Origin: Himantopus leucocephalus
Lineage: Eukaryota; Chordata; Aves; Charadriiformes; Recurvirostridae
Assembly (NCBI GenBank): GCA_003993805.1
Contig: RSEF01000001.1
Span: forward strand, 147,235,254 to 147,299,253
DNA length: 64,000 bases
Direction of reading: 5' to 3'
The notes beneath the pieces were generated by a model. It did no database searches. It saw nothing but the letters and a program-made list of their open reading frames with translations, and had not been told where the DNA came from. Of this stretch, positions 14,401-23,400 are shown in pieces. A program made the translations under genes and the position numbers. Each line of letters opens with the position of its first letter. Positions within the stretch are counted from its first letter, which is position 1.

Positions 14401-14500
14401 AAGCAAAATGCAGGCCTACCAAGATATCAAAGCAAAAGAAGAGCAGGAGCTTCAGGATATCCAGTCTCGGTCAAAAGAGCAACTCAATTCTTACACATAA
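2249..14500 (+). CDS. GPM6B: GPM6B, neuronal membrane glycoprotein M6-b (3' part; exon 2 to both alternative last exons)
   Basis: PLP/DM20/M6 proteolipid-family four-pass plasma-membrane protein, known from neurons and oligodendrocytes, where it acts in membrane and cytoskeleton organisation. Exons: 2249-2435, 6099-6255, 9414-9585, 11518-11591, 11904-11969, then either 12675-12755 or 14351-14500. Exon lengths 187, 157, 172, 74 and 66 are close or equal to those I recall for PLP1, and phases join without a break. The translation starts (G)[17 protein letters not shown], holds four hydrophobic segments and matches M6B almost residue for residue. The first exon(s), with the start codon and the isoform-specific N-terminus, are not in the window: exon 2 starts in phase 1 and nothing upstream encodes the known M6B N-termini. 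The symbol rests on residue identity to M6B rather than M6A or PLP1, including the C-terminus ending CCTKF. Confidence 0.95.
2615..3270 (+). mobile_element. CR1 LINE fragment, 3' part of reverse-transcriptase ORF, degenerate
   Basis: Translating the plus strand gives typical CR1 ORF2 text: LFNIF.., [10 protein letters not shown] (the usual FADD catalytic box here reads FADS), [20 protein letters not shown], then after a frameshift near 2855 [44 protein letters not shown] and [17 protein letters not shown]. It is truncated at both ends: it lacks the upstream RT and the CR1 3' UTR with its terminal repeats. Inserted in a GPM6B intron in the same orientation as the gene. Dead copy. Confidence 0.9.
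3340..4220. other. GC-rich block in GPM6B intron, unidentified
   Basis: A stretch clearly richer in G+C and CpG than the surrounding intron, starting right after the truncated CR1. Several overlapping open frames exist on both strands, but none shows a recognisable domain, good splice sites or a continuous codon pattern. A single N lies at 3522. It may be unannotated repeat, a local CpG-rich element or inserted foreign sequence. Confidence 0.4.
4221..6098 (+). other. GPM6B intron, no feature seen
   Basis: AT-rich intronic sequence between the GC-rich block and exon 3. No coding exon, RNA gene or recognisable repeat seen. Confidence 0.5.
6099..6255 (+). CDS. GPM6B: GPM6B exon 3 (second membrane segment)
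   Basis: 157 nt, acceptor cattttag, donor gtgagt. It encodes [19 protein letters not shown] (transmembrane segment 2) and the cytosolic loop ending [12 protein letters not shown]. It contains no counterpart of the PLP-specific 35-residue insert, so it is DM20-like, as expected for M6 proteins. Confidence 0.95.
6256..9413 (+). other. GPM6B intron between exons 3 and 4
   Basis: Non-coding. It contains a poly(A) run followed by a single ambiguous base (N at 8377), a T/A homopolymer pair near 8760, and a possible CTCF-type motif on the minus strand at 6936-6951. No repeat family is recognised. Confidence 0.5.
9414..9585 (+). CDS. GPM6B: GPM6B exon 4 (third membrane segment, large extracellular loop)
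   Basis: 172 nt, acceptor tctgtccag, donor gtactt. It encodes transmembrane segment 3 ([18 protein letters not shown]) and the start of extracellular loop 2 with STCEVIKS, an N-glycosylation sequon NVT, and QICVDIRQY. The cysteines correspond to the loop disulfides of the PLP family. The sequon region differs from mammals but keeps an N-x-T. Confidence 0.95.
9586..11517 (+). other. GPM6B intron between exons 4 and 5, no feature seen
   Basis: Non-coding. Short open frames around 11145-11580 on both strands show no domain and no splice logic. No repeat recognised. The 312-nt and 705-nt introns that follow (11592-11903 and 11970-12674) also hold nothing recognisable. Confidence 0.5.
11518..11591 (+). 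CDS. GPM6B: GPM6B exon 5 (extracellular loop 2)
   Basis: 74 nt, acceptor tggtatttcag, donor gtacag. It encodes [20 protein letters not shown] followed by NTNE, the second half of the large extracellular loop with two conserved cysteines. The length equals that of PLP1 exon 5. Confidence 0.95.
11904..11969 (+). CDS. GPM6B: GPM6B exon 6 (start of fourth membrane segment)
   Basis: 66 nt, acceptor tttctctag, donor gtgggt, phase 0 on both sides. It encodes [20 protein letters not shown] followed by AL. Because it ends in phase 0 it can join either of the two last exons. Confidence 0.95.
12675..12755 (+). CDS. GPM6B: GPM6B last exon A (canonical C-terminus)
   Basis: Acceptor ttccaccag, stop TAA at 12753-12755. 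It encodes [20 protein letters not shown] and then DCCTKF, the canonical M6/PLP-family C-terminus that completes transmembrane segment 4 and gives a short cytosolic tail. Poly(A) signals follow at 12892 and 13858. Confidence 0.93.
   Translation: MIYMMATTYNYAVLKFKSREDCCTKF
12892..12897 (+). terminator. Poly(A) signal AATAAA for GPM6B last exon A
   Basis: AATAAA about 140 nt after the exon A stop codon, followed by T/G-rich sequence ('gaactatgatgtggatgag'). It fits a short 3' UTR for the canonical isoform. Confidence 0.6.
13858..13863 (+). terminator. Second poly(A) signal AATAAA after GPM6B last exon A
   Basis: AATAAA about 1.1 kb after the exon A stop and 490 nt before exon B, preceded by U-rich sequence. 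Candidate distal end for exon A transcripts. For exon B transcripts this whole region (12756-14350) is intron. Confidence 0.45.
14351..14500 (+). CDS. GPM6B: GPM6B alternative last exon B (long hydrophilic tail)
   Basis: Acceptor cttctcttccag at 14339-14350, phase 0, stop TAA at 14498-14500. It encodes [20 protein letters not shown], which finishes the fourth membrane segment differently, then a charged and probably helical tail ([20 protein letters not shown]...NSYT). I recognise this as the alternative C-terminus annotated for some human GPM6B transcripts. Which isoform dominates cannot be seen from DNA. Confidence 0.88.
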   Translation: MHFLMILSSNWAYLKDASKMQAYQDIKAKEEQELQDIQSRSKEQLNSYT

Positions 14501-16835
14501 ATGTTTGCCACAGTAATTCAGCCGACGAATTCTGTAGCTCTGACAAATCAACAAATAGCTGCTCTGCAGTACAGATGTGTGTCTACCAAACAAAATTAGA
14601 GAGAAGTGCAAAAGCTTCACATTCCAGCTCCTGGAACACATTCGTAGGGAAATCTTCCCATGGGTAATCTTCCATCCTTTTATACAGAGAATGGAGGTTT
14701 TATTCCAGGCATTTTAAAAGGCAACACTTCACAATAAGTGACCAAATTATTCTTCTTCAAGACTTTTGGTATTTAATATTTGATGTGTTCCACAGCATGC
14801 CGTCCTGCACAAAACCGTGGCAGGTGCTCCCAACCAGCAGGCAGTAGATCTCTGTACAGACCTTAGGCAAAGGCACGTGTGCGGTGTGTGATTTTTAGTA
14901 TCTCCGTTTATCTACCAAACGAAACCGTGGCCGGCTAAGATTTCTATTTCTGACTGCTCGCGCTGACCTGACGGTGCAGTTGCAGCATTTCCGAAGTTGC
15001 AGCGGGGCTGTCTTTGACCGCTCTTTCCAGGGGCCGCAGGAACAGCGCTCTGCTTCCGTGCCACACTTTTTTACGATGAAGTGAAGCAGTCACGCTCCTG
15101 TGCTTACGTGCGTGTTGAGCAGATGTCCCCAGTTTTAATCTTTTTATTAACTATTTAATGGAATGTAGATCCCCGGATCTGGATAATGATCCCCTTCTTT
15201 GAAAATAAATGTCAGCTTTGCCTTAATATTTATTTTCTATAAATGTCTTAGCATTTATATAGTGGCAGGAGACCATTATCCTACATTTTAAGTAAGTGAA
15301 AAGTGTTACCTTATTAAAATGACACTGATCTGACTATTCCAAATGAGCGGATGAGAAAGTTTGCAGAGTTTTACACAAACAATAAAAATTACAGCCATAA
15401 AACAGAATACAGGATGTCCACCTTTCTCTATCTTGGTGCTTAGCAAATTTATAGTCAGTGCTTATGTGTTTTCCTTTTTACAAATTAATTAGCACACTAA
15501 GAAAATGTGGTGGTCAGAAAAAAAAACAACCACAAACTGGTGCCATTTTAAAGTCATTTCCCATAGAAGTCTGCCTTCTAATTAATGTTTTTTTCAGAAG
15601 CATTCAGTGGTATCTTGAGTATTAGTGATGGTATATTTGGTGTTTGTTCTATATGATATATATATAAATGTTGGGGGGGGTAAAATACATCAGTAATTTG
15701 AAAAAATTAAATATTCAAGTCATACCCATGTTAAGCTGACGTGTGGTTTGATAGTTTTGACTGTTTGCTGAATATAATTCAAAGGAAGCACAAATTTCTT
15801 CAAGTCAGTATTAAGAGAAAAGGCATTTGGGGGGGGTGTATTAACTTCAAATATATTTTCTTTTTGTTACATATTGAAGTCTAATTTGACAGTTTCAAAA
15901 AAGGGGCAAAGTTGATCAATGTAGAGCAAATATGACGAAATAGCCTAGTGTATGTACTTACCTGTTGCATGAAGGAGACATTTCTACAGCAATGCAGGTG
16001 ATGTTCTAGCCCAGTGTTTGCATAAGGGTAATAATGGAGGCAGTGTCTTAAAGCCTAATTCTTTTCTAATTCAGTGTAGCTATTACTGGGAGTTTTTGAA
16101 GTTTTGTTTAAGTAGTCTAATATTTTTATGTAAAGAGCATTAAATTTTGCTATGTATAAATTTTTGTAACCTAACAGTGAATCAATATTTTCTATCAGTG
16201 CCAAGGGCTTCCTGTAGTTACATCCAAGTGTTAAAATAAATATTTGTAGATAATAGACGACACTTGTGTACGCTTATTTGAAAACAGACCCACAGCTACT
16301 CCATACTAGTGCATCTCTAGGCTTTATGTCTCTCTCTGAAGTGAAACCCGTTTTTGTTCAGTAGTATCTATCCACGTGCTCCTGCCGGGGGAAGGGCTGC
16401 CCTGCAGGTGCCCGCTGCAGCGTGGTATGTCAGCCAGTGTTCCCAGCATGACATAGCCGTAGTTGTTCCAGGCCAGCATAATGCAACGAGCACTATCCGT
16501 CCCGTTCCGGGCAGCAAACGGAAGGCGTCTCGCAGAAATTTTGTAAAAGCGACACCAAATTAAGCAGCAGGTACAATTGGCGAGCCACCAACTCGCTTCT
16601 CATCTTAATTTCTAAAAGCAAAGTTTATTTCTGTCATGTTTTTTGGTACACTGCATTTCAACATCCAGTGAATTCGCAAGACAGCTTCGGTTTTTGCCCT
16701 TAAATTCTGTCAAACTTGGCTTCATGTTCTTGTAGTTAGGTCAAGATGAGCAGCCTCAAATGCAGTGCAAGTTGTAATATATGCTGCCAACCTAAATTAC
16801 TTCATTGATTAAAAAATACTGTATTTTATACTGTA

Positions 16836-16841
16836 AATAAA
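16836..16841 (+). terminator. Poly(A) signal, GPM6B distal 3' end
   Basis: AATAAA in an AT-rich context ('actgtaaataaagttt'), 51 bases before a second AATAAA. Confidence 0.55.
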
Positions 16842-16886
16842 GTTTAATGATCTTGCCTATAATCTACCTACAAAATACAAAGCTTA

Positions 16887-16892
16887 AATAAA
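16887..16892 (+). terminator. Poly(A) signal, GPM6B distal 3' end (second)
   Basis: AATAAA followed within 30 bases by the U-rich 'catttttatttgaatct'. This is the last plausible GPM6B end before the G-rich spacer and the opposing OFD1 3' end. Confidence 0.55.
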
Positions 16893-17130
16893 GATGAGTT
16901 AAATAGCATTTTTATTTGAATCTCTCCGTTCTGGGCTGGTTAATACCAACAAGGTGATACACGAGATAAGGCTGCTTCTAAAAGCGTGTGTTTCCCCTGC
17001 CCTAGCAGTAAAAGGGGCACATCAGCTTGGGTCTGTCGCAAGCCAAGGGGCTCCATGGGACACCTTTAAAAACGTGTGATGATGACAACTGTTACCTGCA
17101 GACGGTGACCTACCCTTTGTAACGGTTGGA

Positions 17131-17154
17131 GGGGAAGGGGTTAGGGGAGGGGGG
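17131..17154 (+). other. G-quadruplex-forming motif between converging 3' ends
   Basis: Four runs of at least four G on the plus strand with loops of 2, 3 and 1 bases (tracts at 17131-17134, 17137-17140, 17144-17147 and 17149-17154). It lies about 240 bases after the last GPM6B poly(A) signal and about 155 bases beyond the OFD1 poly(A) signal. G-rich tracts of this sort can pause RNA polymerase II; that role here is inference. Confidence 0.7.
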
Positions 17155-17308
17155 AGCGCCCCTTGGAGAAGCTGTCCCAGGTTACAGGAATTCAGTGCCA
17201 AAGCCAACCTACCTGAACGTACTGATTTAATTGTCTTACCCTGCTTTGTCTTTTCTCTCACCCCAGTCAAGGGCCTCCTTCTGGATTAATAACACGTCAG
17301 GGCTAACG

Positions 17309-17314
17309 TTTATT
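17309..17314 (-). terminator. Poly(A) signal AATAAA for OFD1
   Basis: Reads AATAAA on the minus strand, 81 bases past the OFD1 stop codon, giving a very short 3' UTR. A second minus-strand AATAAA at 16911-16916 would overlap the GPM6B 3' end if used. Confidence 0.6.
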
Positions 17315-17394
17315 ACAACTTTTTACAGGCAGAAAGCTGCTTTAAAAACATTTTCAGTGTAAAAATAATAATAATAAAAATTGGTAGCTATCGT

Positions 17395-17440
17395 TCACCA
17401 GAAGTTTTCATCCACGTCTCCATGAGAAATGCCTCCAGCG
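17395..17440 (-). CDS. OFD1: OFD1 last coding exon (exon 22)
   Basis: 46 nt including the TGA at 17397-17395. Acceptor 'ttaatatag'. Encodes [14 protein letters not shown] and stop. The pattern G-(I/F)-S-H-x-x-(V/L)-D-(E/D)-x-(F/S)-W matches the end of human OFD1, which confirms frame and terminus. Too short to be found by ORF length. Confidence 0.85.
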
Positions 17441-20400
17441 CTATATTAAGGATAGGAGGGAGGGAAAGAAAGCAGTATGAGTCCACAGTAATTTCTTGTC
17501 TTAAATCTTAAATATAAATACTTGTTTTAAAAAGAAAGTTAAGAGACTGCCTACGTTGCAATTCTCTTGCTGTTTCAGTGAACTGAAGGACCTAACAAGC
17601 CTTTAAAGGTGAGGATTTGGGCCTTCAGGAACAGAAAGCCATCTCCTATCTCTCAGAAAGCAGTACTGTCTGTCCAACTGCTTTCCCAGGGAAAAGAAAA
17701 TTGCTATACAGAGAGCAGTTCCGGAGCAGCAGGGTAAGGTCTGGTATGTAAAACAGCACTTGAAAGGCACAGGTAATACTGAATCATTACTACAGTTAGT
17801 GTGAGCATTTAGGGGTTTTTTTAACCATTCTATGTTTTTTGCTCATACATATTTTCAATTCTACATCTTCAAATAAACGGAAAGATTTGATAGACATGGG
17901 GGTGGGTTTGGTTTTTTTTTCTTTCCCTATCAAGCAAGTAAAAACTACATATCCTTATTTATCGATGTCTAGAGAGACTCAGGGGAAATGCCCTAGCTGC
18001 GGTAACTCAGTGCAGGCAGCCAAAAATCTCTGAAAAAAAAAAAAAGTGTTTGAACTAGTTTCTTAAAAGTCCACGATGCTACAGATAAATCAAAGCTAGA
18101 TTTAATGCTAATAACAAGACTATCTGCAAGGTGCAGCGCAGACAAACCTTCACAGCACCATTACCCAAGAAGAACCCCTCATACTTCAGCTCACTGTGAA
18201 GGAACAGAGATGCTCCTCAGCGGCAGATAAAAGGTTTTAAGTGCCCAGCGACTGAAACAAATCATTGAATGTAGTTCCCAGATCCGAATGCCATATAGTG
18301 CGTAACTCCCCTGTCTAAGAACTGGAAGGATCCTCATTTTTTCCAACATGCTCACTTTTGATTACTAGTTTTTGTTTATATTTATTTTGCTTTTTAAGAA
18401 GGCAGATGTTGCAATTGTAATTCATACTGTAACTATTTATTAATATGGGGCAATAGGAGTGATTAATAGTAATATGTGGGCCTTACCTGTCATCCTTTTC
18501 ACTAGATAGAAGTCCCTCTGTAAGTGATACTTCTGTTTCTTCTTTCTTTGAGTTCTGGGAGCCAACAGGAAAATACACTTTCTGTAACTAGTTCTTAAGT
18601 CAAGGTTTAAGCGACTCAATAATAGCATCTGTACTTTAAGGCGCCTAATTGAAAATAAAACCACTATTTCTACAAATGCTGCATTGCATCTAGAATAATG
18701 ATGCCTCGGAAGATGAGGTTTGGATAATGCTGGAACAAAAGTACACTGCAGTCCTTCATCGAAGTAATGTTCATCCATGTATGCACCTGTTCTTTAAGGT
18801 CAAAGTTTCCGTTTTGCCAGAATAAATTCTATCATCAGTTGTGCTAGTGGAACACAAACTGACCTGTGTAGATTCAAACTGTATTTAAACACAGTTTAAA
18901 CTAAAAACTGAGGACATTTAAATTTAAATACTGTCCTAGTACCTAAAAACAAACTAAACCCCTCCCAGCATACCAGGACAAAACCCAAAACCCTTATAAA
19001 AGAAAGTTTTCAGGTTTTTTTTTCTTTTGAATAAACACATTTCTGCAATACAAATCCAAACACTCAGCTCTGCAGGTTGTTACATAAAGCTTCTGAATGA
19101 AGAAAAAATGAAAGAATGAGAATATTGTTTTCATACTAAGCATATTTTAGCAAGACATAAATTCAACCAATAATATTTTTGGGTCCGGGTTTTGAGAATA
19201 CTCACCTTGTTTGACAGTTCCTGCTCTCTTCTCTGCTGAATTATTCTCATGTATTTTTCTAATGGATTTGGAGTAGGATCCCTTAAGTCATCTTCAGCAC
19301 CAGAATTCTTGTTTTCACATTTTCCTCCCTCCTTATCTTCTTCATCGATTTTCTTTGAGTCTTGGATCCACTTTAAGACACAAAATCAAAATTAAATACC
19401 GATCAGCTCAAGAAAAATAGCTTTTATACCTAAACACCTGCACTATCTATCTGCAGAATTTCATGTTAACCTCAGTAAAATATGCCAGTCTAAACAGCAT
19501 TAAATTTGTGACATGCAGTTCAAGATGAAATGTTAAGCTATTGCTTCGATTCAAAAAGAGACATCCCACTCTAGCCCTGTCTGGATGTCTGAGGTGCTGG
19601 GAGGCTTCTATGTGGGACATCTACGTGTGCACTGAAGAAGATGAGCTGACGCAGGTATGCAAGTTTTTTGAGCGCCCTAATTTGCTGGTGTGAAGGGGTA
19701 GCATGAGTATGTCTGATCACCACCACTACACTGCATCAAATTAAGCAGGGTTTAAGGGTGGGAAGAGGAAGATGAAATTGGGAAGAAGCAAAAAACAAGT
19801 TTTGTACAGGTCCTAGAAGTCCAGAACACTACTTCAACACGTGCTGCATGAGCTCAAAGGGATTTAAGCAAACTAATTTAAGCAAAAAAAGTTATAAGGT
19901 CTCCTTATAACTTCTACTTCCAAGAAGGTACCCTTGATACCCTGATACAAGCTAATGAACAGATGGACATTAACATGTTCTGGTGGTGTTCCACCAGTAG
20001 TGGTCCAGATCAGAAAGTCAGTGGATGTACAGCTTGTTCCGACAGCCTGGTGACAGCTGCCTTCTAAGTTCTGGTCATAAAACTGTTGCTTCCAGTTTCA
20101 GGAAGCGTGGAAGAAAAAGCATCTGTTTCCAGTGACAGAGACACATAAGGAGAAATTCTAGCAAGACTCTTTGGTTAATCACACAAATACATAAAAGTAC
20201 TTAGCCTCTACTACTTTTGCTTAAAGAATAAAATCTATTTTTAATCAAGTAATGCACACAGCAATCCTAAAATACATGGCACTACAAAGCTGCATTACTG
20301 TCAGAAATTAAAATACTAAATCGCTACCTCTTTGTTAAACTTTTCCACTTCTTTTTGCTCTCTTTCCAAAGCTGCTTCTTGTTCTCGGTCTCTCCTTTCT

Positions 20401-23400
20401 TGTCTTGCTTCTTCTAAGTTTTTCTCAGCTTCTCTATTCCGTTCTTCGATCTGTCTTTGATCCACCACCGCTGTGAAAAATTATTTCAACATCTGTGATT
20501 TGATTTATGTCATTCGGTAATCTACTACAGTAGCATACAAATAAGTAACAGGTTCCTGCATAACATTAATAGTAAATGAAAAACAACTGCATATATTGCT
20601 TATACATATACCAAGTTATTCTTAGGTATCTGTAATGTTTCTTTCCACCTCTAAACATTTTTAGTCTGCTGTATGACTCACTAATAGTTGAACAGTAGAG
20701 CCACAGTAGAGGCCAGGGAGTTGACAAATCTCTCTATGCACTCCTCATTCCTACCGTGGACTTTCTCATGAAATCTCTGTTATGCTAACGCTCACATTGC
20801 TATATTCTTTCCCTCTCTGCAATATGGTTGGATAAAATTCTTCGCATTTATAAAGCAAAGTACTTAAAAAACCTTTGAAAATTATTGCAGGACACGCTGC
20901 TGATGTGACCAGTATATTTAAAAAGCTGTGGAAGTAAAACAGCATTCAGATAGTAATTAGGTGGGCAAACTAAATACAGGGAATTGTTAGAAGCTAGAAA
21001 GCTTTTCTCTAAATAAAAATAATCATAATGCTTCCATCTAGAACAATTAGAAAAGCAGCATGCTGCACTGAAATCATCCTCATCTACCCAAAGAATTAAA
21101 ACAGCATTATGATAATACAGTTTGCAAACAGAGTCAAGAAAATGAAAAAACTCCAGACAAGCAGTACATAAAATACTTCAAAAAAACCAAACCCACACAA
21201 AACCTTTCCAGTCTTATCTCTATCAAGAGCAGAAATAATATTTAATAATTATCCTAAAGAGACAAGTAAGAAACAAAACCACCTCTCCAGAAGCTGGACA
21301 GGGGGGTGGGACGGGCAGCAAAAGTGTTTAAATTAAAAACAAATTTAACCAAAACCAGGGCAAAAGAGACATCCTCATACAGTAAAGCAAAAGAAAATAC
21401 TCCTTGCTCTTTATTATGTAATTAGCACTTTTGGAAAAATTTTCAATCACGCCAGCATACACACCTACAGAATGTTGAATATTTTGCTTTTTGTGTTATA
21501 CATAGGACATTTAAAAAGGGTATTCACTTTTGTTTCTGAGCTGAGAACTCACTTAAGTCCTGCAGCGAAGTGGCTGTTGCTGGCACAGTGGCTGTGACAT
21601 GGTTTCCATTGACGATGTCCCCAGATGGATGCAAGGCATCACTTTCACACTGCTCTGGAATGTCCCCCTGATCTGGAGAAGAAATGTGAACAATGGCTTC
21701 ATTATTTTGTAATTACAATAGTGGAGCACAGCAATGGACACATAGTGTGGGAATGGCTGAATTAGAACACATAAATATCAGCACTAATTGAGCATTTTCC
21801 CTTCAACTTGACCATTTCCCTGAGGATTAAGAATTATCGTAGGCTGTACTTGCATCTTTAATTACAGAATTGTTAGTTTTGAAATTAGCTATTGGAACAC
21901 ATCTGTTTACAAAGCCAAAACAGATTCATGAATAAATATACACCAGAAAACCAAAATGTTTTCATTTCTTTACATAACCAAGATACAGGTCACAGAAAAA
22001 TTACATGTCCAAGCTTAGCTCATGCTTTCTATGCACATAAACCAGCCTTTGATTATTTGATCACATACTATTTCTTTATTAGGATCCTTGCCTTCTTCAG
22101 TGCACAGGATGGATACTGCTAACTCAAACATTCTACATTGTATTTTCTCCACCCTGCACAATGTGGCTCTGAATTTACAATAACAAAATCATTGTACCTC
22201 CTCTCTGATCTTTGATACTCAAATGCTTCTTAATTATTTATCTGCAAAGTATGCAGACTGCTATTATCTCAGTTTTATGGGAGAAAGCAAAAAGAGATAA
22301 AAAGTCAGATGTAGCCACTATCTCTAGCTGGCCAACCTGAAATACACAGGACCATTGTTCCAAGCATTTAGTGCAACGTAGTACAGATACCTTATATGTC
22401 TCCTTAAGTTTTGGGTAAAGATTTAGAAAATATTGTTTTCCCATCCTTCAAATATTATCAAGGTTTCAAGAATTCTTCTTTTCCACATTTAAAAAAAAAA
22501 AAGGAAATATTTTCATAGAATCACAGAATGGTTTAGGTTGGAAGGGACCTTGAAGATCATCAAGTTCCAACCCCTCCTGCCATGGGCAGGGACACCTCCC
22601 ACTAGACCAGGTTGCTCAAAGCCCCATCCAGCCTGGCCTTGAACACCTCCAGGGATGGGACCTCCATAGCTTCCCTGAGCAACCTGTTCCAGTGCCTCAC
22701 CACCCTCATAGTGAAAAATTTCTTCCTAATATCATTCTAAGTCTACCCTCTTCCAGTTTGAAGCCATTCCCCCTCCTGCTATCACTACATGCCCTTGTAA
22801 AAAGTCCCTCTCCAGCTTTCCTGTAGGCCCCCTTTAGGTACTGGAAGGCTGCTATAAAGTCTCCCTGGAGCCGCCTTCTTCAGGCCAAGAGAGTTGGGGT
22901 TGTTCAGCCTGGAGAAAAGAAGCCTCTTCTTCTTGCACAAAGGAAAACAAGACACCCAAACTGATCAGCCTCTCTCTCAGAATGGTCTGAATCTTTAAAT
23001 TAAAATTCTTTTAGAGGAATTACAGATGAAAGCATCACAGAAAATTTCTGTCAAACTGTCAGTCTAGCTAAGTTACGAGAGTGTTTTCAGTTTCTTACAA
23101 AAGCAACAGGAAGTCCTACCAGTTTTGCCAAGGAAAGTAAATATTATGTATGTTTCAAGTAAAACCAAAATAATGGGCTACCACACTCAGAGGAAATTTT
23201 GCTGTCTCTTTAACTTTAGGTTTATATTATAACGTTTAACATTATTTCCATATGAGGCATCAGTATGTTTCAGGGTATGTAGTATTTAAATAGTCGAAAA
23301 AATTCCTTTCACAAATAGGTTCCTGTTGAATATTATATCAAACTTCTAAATGTCTGCTGACCACACAGACAAAAAAACCCAAACCCAAAACAATACAGTA

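Larger units (their letters stand above)
14501..16910 (+). other. GPM6B: GPM6B 3' UTR (exon B transcripts)
   Basis: About 2.4 kb of non-coding sequence after the exon B stop, with many U-rich and AUUUA-like stretches (for example around 15140-15250 and 16120-16250). It ends at a pair of AATAAA signals near 16.84-16.89 kb. An earlier AATAAA near 16235 could give a shorter form. No conserved microRNA hairpin was recognised. Confidence 0.6.
17441..21552 (-). other. OFD1 introns 18-21, no further feature
   Basis: The introns between exons 18 and 22. Only short T runs and (taa) stretches are visible; an open frame at 18440-18778 merely overlaps exon 21 in another frame. Confidence 0.5.
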
